From: Prinsepia uniflora
Lineage: Eukaryota > Streptophyta > Magnoliopsida > Rosales > Rosaceae
DNA length: 64,000 nucleotides
Direction of reading: 5' to 3'
Assembly: GCA_032719365.1 (NCBI GenBank)
Contig: CM064861.1
Coordinates: 82,642,863 to 82,706,862, forward strand
Below are positions 35,950-47,357 of the stretch, piece after piece. Below the pieces are notes generated by a model. The model did no database searches. It was not told the DNA's origin and saw only the letters and a program-made list of their open reading frames with translations. Position 1 is the stretch's first letter, and every line of letters starts with the position of its first letter. The translations under genes were made by a program, and so were the position numbers.

Positions 35950-38900
35950 TGTAACGACCTGTCCCGTAAACCGGGATTAGATTAGTGGTTAAAGACAGAT
36001 TAGTGAAGATAATTCGGACGGACGGTGCGAAATGACGATTTTGTCCCTGGAAATTGGGTAAAATGTTGACTTTTTGATCGGGTGGTCAAAAGGACTTTGA
36101 CCAAGGACCGTGACGTAGTTCGGGACGTCATGAGTTCATAGACAGGTGGCACGTCCGATTCCGACATCCGAGGACAAAGTTATGACGTTCGGAAGTTTGA
36201 GGGTACTTTGGTAATTTTGTTAAAAAGGGGAAATTTGTGAACTTTTTAAACGACCTGGAAATTTCACGTAATTCGAGGACCGTTAGTAAGGTCTCGATAT
36301 CCTGAGTACAACGACAGGCGGCACGCTACCATTGGATTTGAGATAGTTTGGTTTTTGGTCTAAGAATAAGAAGGGCAAAATGGTAATTTACAAAGGCAGG
36401 GGTATTTTGGTCTTTTCAGGCCTCAGGATTTGTGCCCAAGGATCACTGGACATGTGGCTGCCTAGGGTTAGCTGTTTCACTGTGATTTGGACATGTGTCC
36501 CTCTTCTAGAGGGCTGTGGAAACTTGGCCAACCGACTTGTGCCTTGTTGCACGGCTTTGGGTTTCAAACTGAGAAAAACAGAGATGATTTGGGAGGTGAT
36601 GAGTGGGTGTGTGTGAAGAATGAGATGGTCACAGTGGTGGTGCTTGTACCACGGACCACCGTGGACGGTGGGTTTCGAGCTGTGAAAAACAGAGTGAAAA
36701 ATAGAGAAAACATGAGTGATCGTGACCAACCCTTCCATCTATCTGACCCTCACCCTCTTTCTGTGCTGTTTGAAGAAGAATGAAGGGGAGGTAGAGACGA
36801 GCAGTGAGGTTGGTCGTGTGCACCGTCGTGCACGGTGGTCGATGAGTGCCCTATTTTGAACTTTGACAAGCCGGTCTTCGTTTAAGCACGTGTTAGCCAT
36901 TCTAATTAATTGGTTGATGCTTCTGATGGTAAGACAAGGTCAAAGAGCAGAGAATGGTGGGCTGCCATGTTTGGTGGCCGTGGAATCGATTGAAGGTAAT
37001 TATCGAGGTAAAAAATGGTAAATCTTGTTTTAGGGACGGAAGATCACTTTTGACGCTTGGGAATTGTTTCTTAAGGTGCCAGAGGTTGACTAAGAATAAA
37101 AGCAGGGCTTGAGATGGAGAGGAGACGTGACAGAGGAAAGTTGCAGGAAACCGACTTGATCATGGCTCAAGAAGGTATCCCTTAGCCCTTTATTTTCGGT
37201 TTTGATAAGGTATATTTATAGGAAAAGGTTGGACGAAGCCTTAGGGAGGAATAAGATCAAAAACGGGTTGGAAATGGACAAGAACCATGACCGTCGGTCC
37301 GACTGGACCTGCCTGAACCGAACCGGCCTAGACCTGGTTCGGCTGGAGGTTGAAGATGAACAGTGCTAGCGCGTGGCACCCACGCGTAGCCACTTTGGGT
37401 GGCGCGTGAGGGCGCGTGGGGCCCCTTTTGGGGAAGTTTCCAACACGACTTGTAAAGTATTCAATGTAACGAACATTTTGACGCTGGTTTCGAGTCGATC
37501 GGACACCGGCTCGATATGTTTCGGGATGTCCGAAGGTTTTAGGCCTCGGTTAAAAATAGTTAAAAATTTGGAAAAAATACGTGGCTTTAGTATGATCTTT
37601 ATAAAGTACTTAGTGACCTTATATTGGGATTTGGATATGTTCGGAAAAGCCGAGGATAGCGGATTGGCCGAAAACGGCATAAGTGCGCGTGTATCTAGGC
37701 GACGACGCTATGGTCTGTGAGTAGACTTTGCTTTCTAACTCTTGATGCATGCATATTTGTTTTTATATGTTTTCTATACGTGATCCTATGATTTGATTTA
37801 TGATCTTGATGGTTTGCGGTTTTGCACGTTTTTCGAGGTATTTACAGAATTTCACGATTTATGAGATGTGATGGATGTTGTGATTTGAACCTAGTTTTAA
37901 TGATTTGATTTCGGGATTTGAAATACGACTTGACCTCAAAGACTTAAAAAGGGATTTTGGAAAGTGATTTCGGGCTTGAAGCCCAGTTCATAAAAGTGGT
38001 TTTAAAGAACGTAATTTCGGGTTTTTTAATCGGATTTCAAAATGACGATTTTGGATTTGATTCTGGAACTTGGAAATGAATTTCTGGGTTTGGGTTCGGA
38101 ATAGTTATTCCAGATGACGGCTTACGGAATGATGGTTTCGAACTCGAATTTGGAAATGGATATGGATATGAGTTCTGAGTTTGGATCCGGGATCCTGATG
38201 AGATTGTGGATTCAGATTCGGATATGGATAGTGGTTATGGATTGGATTTGCTGGATCTGGTTATTGGGTTTAAAGACCCGGATATGATATGAAGAGGGCG
38301 GGCCCGGATTGGGGTTAAAGACCCAGATTGAGTTTAAAGGCTCGGAAGTTTAAAGACTCGGATATTGATATTTCCCCCGTAGGCCTATTGAGTTTAGAGA
38401 CTCGAGAGTTTAAAGACTCGGATTATATTAAGGCCTGGATTGAGTTTAAAGACTCGGGAGTTTAAAGACTCAGATAGATCCAGTAGGTTCGATGGATAGA
38501 AATGTGGTTTCAAATGTGTTTTGGTTTTCACTGAGACTTGATGATGATGGTTTTGAATAAAGGTTTTCCGATGTTTTGGGCTCTGCCCGGATGATATGGT
38601 TTTCGATGATTTTGGGCTGAGGCCCGGGATTTGAGAAAAGGAAATTGTGTTCGGTTTCTCTTACATGGTTTGTTAACCCGGAATATTAAATGGTTTTATG
38701 ACATGAATTTGATATGCATGCATTGGTTTTTAATTGGAGGGTATAAATGTACTTGTTTTATGAACTATTTTTAAACTTATACTTTATTTTTGTCCACTCA
38801 GAGTCTTTTGTGTTTTCGATACCTTCCAGGTTGTTGCGGTGCGGGCTGTTAGTCGAGGGGGAGACGGAGACATCACACCCGAGATCCACCGTAGTTTTCC

Positions 38901-39024
38901 GTACACTCTGGGAAGTCCGGAAGCTTTAGACGGTCGGATCGAGAATCTCTTGTCCGACTTACGTAAGTTAGATGGGAGCAGGACTTAGCCCTTAATCCCG
39001 GCGGATTGGGGGTGGGTCCTGTCA
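35950..39024 (+). mobile_element. Solo LTR F
   Basis: 3075 bp, TGTAACGACCTG...GGGTCCTGTCA, with a perfect TSD TTTGT (35,945-35,949 and 39,025-39,029). It has no interior or partner LTR, so it arose by LTR-LTR recombination. It is the same family as the remnant at 1-1763 and is related to solo LTR G. It contains a GTTTAAAGACTCGG minisatellite. The ORFs inside (about 36,380-37,720) are not conserved with any protein I know. Confidence 0.9.
38260..38485 (+). repeat. GTTTAAAGACTCGG minisatellite in solo LTR F
   Basis: Some ten copies of a 14-16 bp unit GAGTTTAAAGACTCGG lie with short spacers such as CCCCCGTAGGCC. The unit is itself partly inverted (GAGT..ACTC). The same array is in solo LTR G. 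Confidence 0.88.
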
Positions 39025-42000
39025 TTTGTGGGTTCACGGTTTAAAGGAATGATGAAGATGAAATGAAGTGAAGATGGTAATTGTGGGAACCCTAATCAGA
39101 TCCAAAAATTTTGGGAGAATGCACCAATAGGATGAGTGACACTTGTCACTCATCCAAGGGTCCCGCAAGATTTCCTTATCCAATCTAAATCTGCCAAGTG
39201 TTTAAAATCCTGAAAATCATGAATAGTGCTATTTTCACTCTCGTGACCATAACTTTCTCGTCGAACGTCCGAATTCGACGTGCCACCTGTCTACGGACTC
39301 GTGACGTCCCGATCTACGTAATGGTCAATGGTCAAAGTCCTAGGGGCAAAATAGTCAATTTACAAGAAAATTCCAACTTTACCAAAACATGAAAGTTCGG
39401 GGTGTAACAACCTACCCTCCTTATAAAAATTTCGTCTTTGAAATTCACTCAAACAAATGTGGAAATTATTTTCTCATCTGAGCCTCTGGCTCCCACGTGG
39501 CTTCCTCTGCGTCATGATTCCTCCATAAAACCATCGCCAAAAGAATTGTCTTGTTCCTCAAAACCTTGTCCTTCAGATCCAGAATCAGTACTAGTTGCTC
39601 CTCGAAGCTCAAATCGGTCCTAAGTTCCAACGGTTGTTTCGGTAAAACATGAGATTCCTCACGCACATACTTCTGAAGCATCGATACGTGAAACACATCA
39701 TGCACTCTAGCAAGTTCTTGAGGTAAAGCCAACTGGTATGCTACCGAACCAATCCTCTCGGTAATCTCATAGGGTCCAATGTAATGGGGACTCAGCTTTC
39801 CACGTCGACCAAAACGAACAATTCCCTTCCAAGGAGATAATTTCAAGAAAACCCAATCAACAACCGCGAACGCTAGATCCCTGATTCATCTGTCAGCGTA
39901 ACTCTTCTGACGATCATGCGCTGCCTTCAACCTTTCTTTGATAATCCTGACCCTCTCGTGGGTCATGTCCAAAAAATCTGGCGTAAAAGCTGCCCTCTGG
40001 CCTAGCTCCGTCCAACAAACAGGAGTCCTGAATTGCCGACCATACAGTGCCTCATAAGGTGCCATTCTAATACTTTTCTAATAACTATTTTTGTAAGCAA
40101 ACTCCATCAAAGGCAAGTGCATATCCCACGAATCCTGAAACTGCAGCACACAAGATCTCATCATGTCCTCTAATGTTTGAATAGTCCTCTCAGACTGACC
40201 GTCCATCTATGGATGAAAAGTAGTGCTGAAGTGTAGGTTTGTACCAAGGGCCTTCTGCAAACTTCGCCAAAATCTCGAAGCAAACCTCGGATCCCGATTC
40301 AACACTATAGACTCTAGCGTACCATGCAGTCTAATGATCTCGTCCACAAACAACTGAGCTAGTCTGTTCGGTTTAAACGTCTCACGTACAGGTAGAAAAT
40401 GTGCTGATTTCATCAATCTATCCACAATCACCCAAACTCCATCGTAACCACTCCGTGTCCTAAGCAGTTTGAATATGAAGTCCATAGTTATGTGGTCCCA
40501 CTTCCACTTGGGAATCGGAAGTGGCTGCATAGCTCCATACGGTCTCTGTCGTTCTGCTTTAACCTGCTGACAGGTCAAACACTTGCTGAAAAACTCTACG
40601 ATATCCTATTTCATTCTGGCCCACCAATAATGGTCTCTAAGGGTTTGGTACATCTTTTTCCCTCCTAGATGCATAACATAAGCTAAACTATGTGCCTCCT
40701 CCAAAATCTCCGCTCTCAAGTCTACCACTACAAGCACGCACATACGACCCTGTTTCAGTAAAGCTTCATCGTCCCTGATGGTGAAATCCTGCCTGTCATC
40801 TGCTTCAACTTCAATCCGATAAACACACAGTGTAGGGTCCTGAAATTGAGTCTCAACGATCCGGTCAATCAGGATTGGTCGTACATGAAAACTAGCCAAC
40901 AAAACTCCCTCATTATCCAATCCAAGCATGAATCCAACCTTCCAGAGTTCCACTAGCAAAGGTAGATACACCATCCTCAGATGCATAATCGAACCCGCTG
41001 ACTTCCTACTCAGAGCATCCGCCACCCCGTTCGCTCTTCCCAGATGATACTCGATCGTACAGTCATAGTCCTTTATCAACTTCAACCACCCTCTCTGTCT
41101 CAGGTTTAGTTCCTTCTACATAAACAAGTGTTTCAAACTCTGGTGGTCTGTGAAGATCCTACAAGTCTCCCCATAAAGGTAGTGTCTCCAAATCTTTAAG
41201 GCATGAACCACTGCCGCTAACTCCAAATCATAAGTGGGATTGTTCAACTTATGTGGCTTTTGATTTCTTGAGGAATAAGCAATAACTCTCCTATTCTACA
41301 TCAGTGCACAACCCAAACCTTGTAATGATGCATCGTTATACACCTCAAACTCCCCACCATTATCTGGAAGTGCAAGAACTGGCGCAATAGTCATCCGTAT
41401 TTTCAAATCTTGGAAACTCTACTCACAACGCTCATCCCAAACAAACTTGACCCTTTTCCTGGTCAATTGGGTCAAATGAGCTGCGATGGTAGAGAAACCC
41501 TCTATGAAACTCGATAGTATCCTGCCAACCCCACGAAGCTCCGAACCTCGATAACCATCTTTAGTCTTTACTAGTTAGTTAAAGCTTTCGTCTTCTGAAG
41601 ATCCACACTAAACCCATCCGCTGAGATAATATGACCCATAAAACCAATATTGTTCAACCGAAATTGGCACTTGCTCAACTTAGCATACAACTGGTTCTTC
41701 CTTAGCCTTCCCAACACCAATCTCAAATGTTTCTCGTGCGCTCTGGCACTCCTCAAATAGACTAAGATGTCGTCAATGAAGACGATCACAAACTTGTCCA
41801 AGTACGATCTGAACACTCGGTTCATCAGATCCATGAATGCAACTGGTGCATTCATCAACCCAAATGGCATTACCAAGAATTCATAATGCCCGTACCGCGT
41901 CCGAAAAGCAGTCTTTGGAACATCCTCCTCAGCAATCCTCAGTTGATGGTAACCTCACCGAAGATCAATCTTAGAAAAGTAACTAACTCCCCCCAGCTGA

Positions 42001-42301
42001 TCAAAAAAATCATCAATCCTAGGTAAGGGATACTTGTTCCTTATTGTCACCTTGTTAAGCTGTCTATAGTCCACGCACAACCGTAAACTCCCTTCCTTTT
42101 TCTTGACAAACAACATCGGTGCTCCCCAAGGTGAAGTACTAGGTCGAATGAATCCCCTATCCACCAACTCCTGTAGTTGATCCTTTAGTTCCTGTAACTC
42201 GGCTGGTGCCATACGATACAGCGCTTGCAATATAGGTCATGTCCTGGGAACTAGTTCAATCGTGAACTCGATCTCTCGCTGTGGTGGTAAACTAGGTATG
42301 T

Positions 42302-43079
42302 CCTCCGGAAATACATCTGTGAATTCCTATACTACTGGTATGTCCTCGGTTCTCAATTAAACCTCATGCGTCTCCACGACATGAGCCAAATAACCTTGAC
42401 AACCTTTCTGTAACAACTTGGTAGCTGTAAGAGCGAAAATTACCTAAGGTGGTGAAACTCCTCGTTCTCCCTAGAAAGTCACCTCCAGTAGCCCTGGACT
42501 CCGCAACATCACTAACTTACTACAACAATCAATAATCGAACCGTGATTCGACAGCCAATCCACACCAAGTATGACATCGAAGTCATGCAAGTCCATGATA
42601 ATCAAATCAGTAGTTAATTCCAAATTTCTTACTTTCACTGAACAATCTCTCATGACTTGGTTCACTAAGTAGATAACCCTCATCGGTGTACCTCCGGAAA
42701 TACATCTGGGAATTCCTATACTACTGGTATGTCCTCGGTTCTCAACTAAACCTCATGTGTCTCCACGACATGAGCCAAATAACCTTGACAACCTTTCCGT
42801 AACAACTTGGTAGCTGTAAGAGCGAAAATTACCTCAGGTGGTGAAACTCCTCGTTCTCCCTAGAAAGTCACCTCCAGTAGCCCTGGAATCCGCAACATCA
42901 CTAACTTACTACAACAGTAAATAATCGAACCGTGATTCGACAGCCAATCCACACCAAGTATGACATCGAAGTCATGCAAGTCCATGATAATCAAATCAGC
43001 AGTTAATTCCAAATTTCTTACTTTCACTGAACAATCTCTCATGACTTGGTTCACTAAGTAGATAACCCTCATTGGTGTA
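42302..43079 (-). repeat. 389-bp tandem duplication in D protease
   Basis: Units 42,302-42,690 and 42,691-43,079 are head to tail and nearly identical (a few substitutions). They repeat the C-terminal half of the protease and the following linker. Since 389 is not a multiple of three, the duplication itself shifts the frame. Element C has one copy here. Confidence 0.9.
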
Positions 43080-44137
43080 CCAACACCCATCTCACTCTCT
43101 AGTGTCGACACCTCACAATCCAACATACCTGCAAAACTCCTCGAAATGAACGAATGCGGAGCTCCGGGTCAATCAAAACACGAACAGCAATATCGGAGAT
43201 AGTGAATGCACCTGTGACAATGCCTGGTGCTGCCCTAGCTTGCTGCTGTGTCACTGTAAAGACTCTGGCCTGTGATCCATCATAGCTTCTACCACTTGTG
43301 GCATCCGAAGTTGTCGATGAGTTCTGCCCTGGTCCTACTGAGCTCTGACTAGCCCCACTGATACCAGCTAGAATTAATGGGAAATCCTTTGCAAAATGCC
43401 CCAGCTATCCACAAGTGAAGCAAGACAATCCTCTCAGCCCTATAGAGCCCACTGAAGTACCACTCGTAGAAGTCTATTGTGGCTAGTAACTGAACCTCGA
43501 TCCTGATCTCTGAGGACTCCGGTATCTGCCATATTGTCCTCGGCTTGGAGATGATGACCTCCCTCCATAATTTCCTCCCTTCGAACCCCTGTGGCTCGAA
43601 GGTCCAAGATACGGACGATCCTGGCGTCATCCCTCACTAGAAATCTACTGCTGTCAAGCCGACAAACTAGCCTCCACCCACACTACTGCGTCAGACAAAT
43701 CTCTCAGGGTGGCGTAGGTTCCTATCGTAACCATAGCACGAATATCCCCCCTGAGTCCCAGCTCGAAGCAGCAACGCTTATCTGCTTTGGTCCTCACAAA
43801 ATTAGAAGCAAAACGAGACAGCGTCAGGAAACACTGCTCATACTCCGTCACAGTCCGGATCCCCTGTTGGAGCTGCAGAAACTCGATCTCACGAGCATCC
43901 CTAAACATCGTGGATAGTACTGGTCTAGGAACCGCTCTCTAAAAACCTCCCAGGTGATGGTATGGACACTCCAGCCCATCAACTCCAGTGCGTACCACCA
44001 CTGATAGGCACCACCCTCAAGCAAGAAAGTAGCCAGAAGTACACGCTCCTCAAGAGGATAATTCCTCACAGTAAAAATCCGCTCCCAACGGGTAATCCAC
44101 TAGTGAGCCTCCTCGCGGTCCACTCCCCCACTAAAAG

Positions 44138-47100
44138 TGTAACAACCCGTCACGAGAATCGGGATTAGTAGACTGATTAAGGTGTGATTAGTAAGGTTAA
44201 CCGGTGGTTAGTTGGTCCCGATAGGTTCATGAGCCTAGAATGACGATTTTGCCCCTGGTTCGGGCAAAAACGTTGACTTTTAGTTCGGGAGGTCCAATGA
44301 ATGTCGATCGGTGACCAAGACGTAGTTTAGGACGTCACGAATCCGTAGGCAGGTGGCACGCCCGATTCCGACCTCCGAGGAGGAAGTTGTGATGTTCGGA
44401 CGGTTGAGGGCTTAACCGTAATTTGGGTAAATTAGGGGGAATAGTTGACTTTTTGTAGAATCGGGTTTTGGTACGTTGACTTGGGATGGTTAGATAGTTC
44501 TTGTCGTCCTGAGTTCGATGACATGCGGCACGTATTCATCGGACTTACGAGGTGAGAGACACGGGTCTAGGAAGTTAGTGGCAAAATTGTATATATGAGT
44601 TAAATTGGAGGGTATTTTGGTCTTTGTGGCACATTGGGATTTGTGCAGAGAGAGAAGGAAATGGACGGCTAAGATTGAACCAGGTGGGAAAGGATTGGAG
44701 TGGATGATGACACGTGTTGGGGGGCTAGAGGCTTCTGGTGGAATCCTGTACGTGCACGGTCCAATTATTTTGGGGTGCACCCGTGCAGTGTTCGTGTTGG
44801 TTTGACACAGAGAGAAACAGAGGGTGAGGGAATTGGAGGACGGTGAGCGATTCTGTGCAAGAGGGAGTGAAGAGTGGTTTGTGAGAGTGACAGAGGGAAG
44901 AGTTTGAGCAGGTGGTCGTGTTTTGGTGGCGACATCGTGCACGACGGCACAGTGGTGGTGCGGCACAATTCTGGGAAAACAGGGAGGCTGTGATTCAAGG
45001 GTGGTGACTACGCCGTGTGGTGGCTCAAACCAAGGCAGGGGGATCTGTAGGAGGTTGCAGGGGATCCAACGAGCACCGTGGCGCGCGGCGGTGCGCACGG
45101 CGGAGACGCAATCGAAAGGTGAGATCTCTTGCTCTGTTTTTCCCGTGCTGTTCAATTTGAAAGTCGTGAGGTTGGGCTTAGAGTCGAGAGGAATGGAGGT
45201 CAGGGTGAGGTTCAGGAGGGTCCTAGGCGTCGACTAGGATGGTCGCCGTGACGGGGGTGTACACGGCGGAGCTCAAACGACGGCAGGCACTCTGGTGCTT
45301 TGTTTTGCCGTGATGTTCGAACCCAAAGTCGTGAAGGTAGGGGCTGAGTCGAAGGTCTAGGAGGGTTGGTTTAGGTTCAGTGAGGTCCAGGGAAGAGTTT
45401 GGTGTAGCCACCGTGAAGGGAGGTGAGCTGGGTGGCTGGATCGTGAAACAGGGGGAGCTTGGCCGTCTGGTTCGAGCTTAAGTCAACGGGTTTGGGGCGG
45501 TGTCGAGGTCTGAGGAGCTGGGGAATGGATAGATTGGAACTGGACGAAGCTGTGGGTGAAGGAAGGGAGGAGAATGGTGGTCGGACAAAGGAGAACCGTT
45601 GACGCCGGTTCAAGCTGCAGACTACTGTGTTGAACCGGGTCGACGTGAGGTTGAAGGTGCACTGTAGCAGCGCGTGAGGGCCACGCGCAGCCACTTTGGG
45701 CGGCGCATGGGGGCGCGTGCGGCGGCGATGGGGAAAACGGTCAACATGGGTTTTGGTCTAGGAGTTATGGTGAGTTCAATGGAGTTGGTTTCGGGTCAAT
45801 CGGACGTCGTTTGAGTTTAGTTCCGCGAGGGTGAAGGTTTAAGGTTCCGGGTTTTACGTTTTCGATTCGGGGAATTTTGAGGAAAGTTAGGTGAACTTTC
45901 ATAGATGTATTAGTGATGTCTTTTGACGGTGTTTGACAGGATCGGGATTTCCCGAGGAAGCCGAGGAACGTGCTGGACGATCGGGACGTGAGTAGGGCTC
46001 GGTACTGTGAGTGGACTTTTTCCTTGAACTCGAGCATGCATAACTGTTTTCTATAATTGTTTTATGGTTTTAATCATTATTCTATGTTTATCGAATATGT
46101 TTTGGTTGGTTTTACATGATTGCACGCCTTTCGAGGAAGTTCGGTTTTAGCACGTTTTACGAGAAAGTGATTAGTTTCTGAAATTGATGTTATGTTTTGG
46201 TATTTCCATTGATAAGTGGTTTTCACTAATTATAAAGGAATTCTGGAACATGATTTTGATGATTAAAGGTTTTCGGTTTTAAAATCGGATTTCGGAAAAC
46301 GAGATTTGGTTTTAAAGTTGAAAAGTGGATTCCGGATTTGGGTTCGGAATGACGGTTCTGGATGCCGGAAGGGCATCAGACTAGTGATTTCGGATTCAAG
46401 TTTGGATACGGAATTAGAATTGGTTTTCAACTGGTTTTGATTGGATTTGCTGGATCTGGTTATTGGGTTTAAAGACCCAGATATGTGACGGGGGACCGGC
46501 CGGATTGGGTTTAAAGAACCGGATTGAGTTTAAAGACTCGGGAGTTTAAAGACTCGGATATATTGATTTCCCCCGTAGGCCTTGAGTTTAAAGACTCGAG
46601 AGTTTAAAGACTCGGATGTGATTAAGGCCTGGATTGAGTTTAAAGACTCGGGAGTTTAAAGACTCGGATAGGTCCAGCAGGTTTGATCAGAAAATAATGA
46701 ATTGATGTTTCTGGGTTCTGAGACAGTTGTATGATACATATGCAGTGGTTTTTCTAACTGTTTTATAGTGTTTCTGTTTCTTATGATGTTTTATGAGAAT
46801 TGATTTATAAATGGTTTAGAACTTTTCTTTTATTATGGTCCACTCACACCTTTTGTTTTTTTTAACTTGCCCTCCAGGTTGTGGAGCGAGCGCGGGGTCT
46901 TGACGTCGAGGCAGAGTCCGAGGCATAGAAGTGACGTGAGGGATCCCGGAGTAGTTGGAAGTCTTCCGTGTGCGTGTAATTTATCGGTTTTTATTTTCCT
47001 TGTATTTTCGTACTATGCTCTGTAAACGATAACTTCGGGATATTTTTGTTTAATTACTCCTGCGTCTGACTGGGTTGAGTGAGTTTTACTTAGGTGTTGT

Positions 47101-47167
47101 GTCGGGAAGTCAGACGGGAGCGGGATTTACCTCGGATTTCGGGGTGAAACCGGGGTGGGTCCTGACA
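44138..47167 (+). mobile_element. Solo LTR G
   Basis: 3030 bp, TGTAACAACCCG...GGGTCCTGACA, with a perfect TSD AAAAG (44,133-44,137 and 47,168-47,172). It sits inside D's gag; removing it joins the gag reading frame exactly. The minus strand reading of 221 residues at 44,490-45,155 is the longest ORF of the nest but resembles no family and is not shared as a protein by related LTRs. It contains the GTTTAAAGACTCGG minisatellite. Confidence 0.92.
46455..46680 (+). repeat. GTTTAAAGACTCGG minisatellite in solo LTR G
   Basis: The same unit and the same interrupting CCCCCGTAGGCC spacer as in solo LTR F, about eight copies. Confidence 0.88.
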
Positions 47168-47342
47168 AAAAGTCATAGCTCACAACCGTTGGGCTCGCTC
47201 AATACTCGCATTTTCCATCTCTCTTGCTAACTCTTCCTCGGTCCGGACACAAGGGTCGCGTCTCGTAGGCATGTCCACCTGTTAAGAGGCATAGATTAGT
47301 TATGACAGGTAAAGCGTGTTTGTACACTGACTCTATCCTAGT

Positions 47343-47354
47343 GCTCTGATACCA
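47343..47354 (-). other. Primer binding site of element D
   Basis: The minus strand reads TGGTATCAGAGC exactly, three bases inside the 5' LTR end. Confidence 0.93.
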
Positions 47355-47357
47355 AGT

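Larger units (their letters stand above)
30203..39409 (-). repeat. 3' LTR of element D, split in four pieces
   Basis: The pieces are 30,203-31,788, 34,736-34,824, 35,545-35,949 and 39,030-39,409, about 2.46 kb together, matching the 2.51 kb 5' LTR. Each junction can be checked against the uninterrupted partner: for example GTGTTTAGGTGTTTGTGGGT near 49,430-49,450 is the empty site of solo LTR F, and CGATCTG/TTTTCTTCC near 49,023 that of Cassandra. Confidence 0.9.
39445..47272 (-). pseudogene. D gag-pol, split and broken
   Basis: The gag start ATG is at 47,270-47,272; MPTRRDPCVRTEEELAREME parallels the gag start of C. Solo LTR G interrupts after AQRL; the reading resumes at 44,137 with TFSGGVDREEAH. 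Seen after that are YQWWYALELMGW (gag), a zinc knuckle with a stop inside and its last Cys lost (about 43,380-43,420), the protease DFDVILGVDWL twice because of a duplication, the reverse transcriptase CVDYRQLNKVTIRNKYPLPR and FIDDILVY, RNase H/integrase pieces (40,606-41,085), integrase WDHITMDFIFKL and DRDPRF (40,207-40,578), and a chromodomain ending EATWEPE (39,466-39,846). At least two frameshifts and several stops occur. It cannot make a polyprotein. Confidence 0.92.

Noticed and set aside
44490..45155. 221-residue minus strand ORF
   Set aside because: It lies wholly inside solo LTR G, is Pro/Ser/His-rich, has no domain I recognise, and is not kept in the related LTR F.
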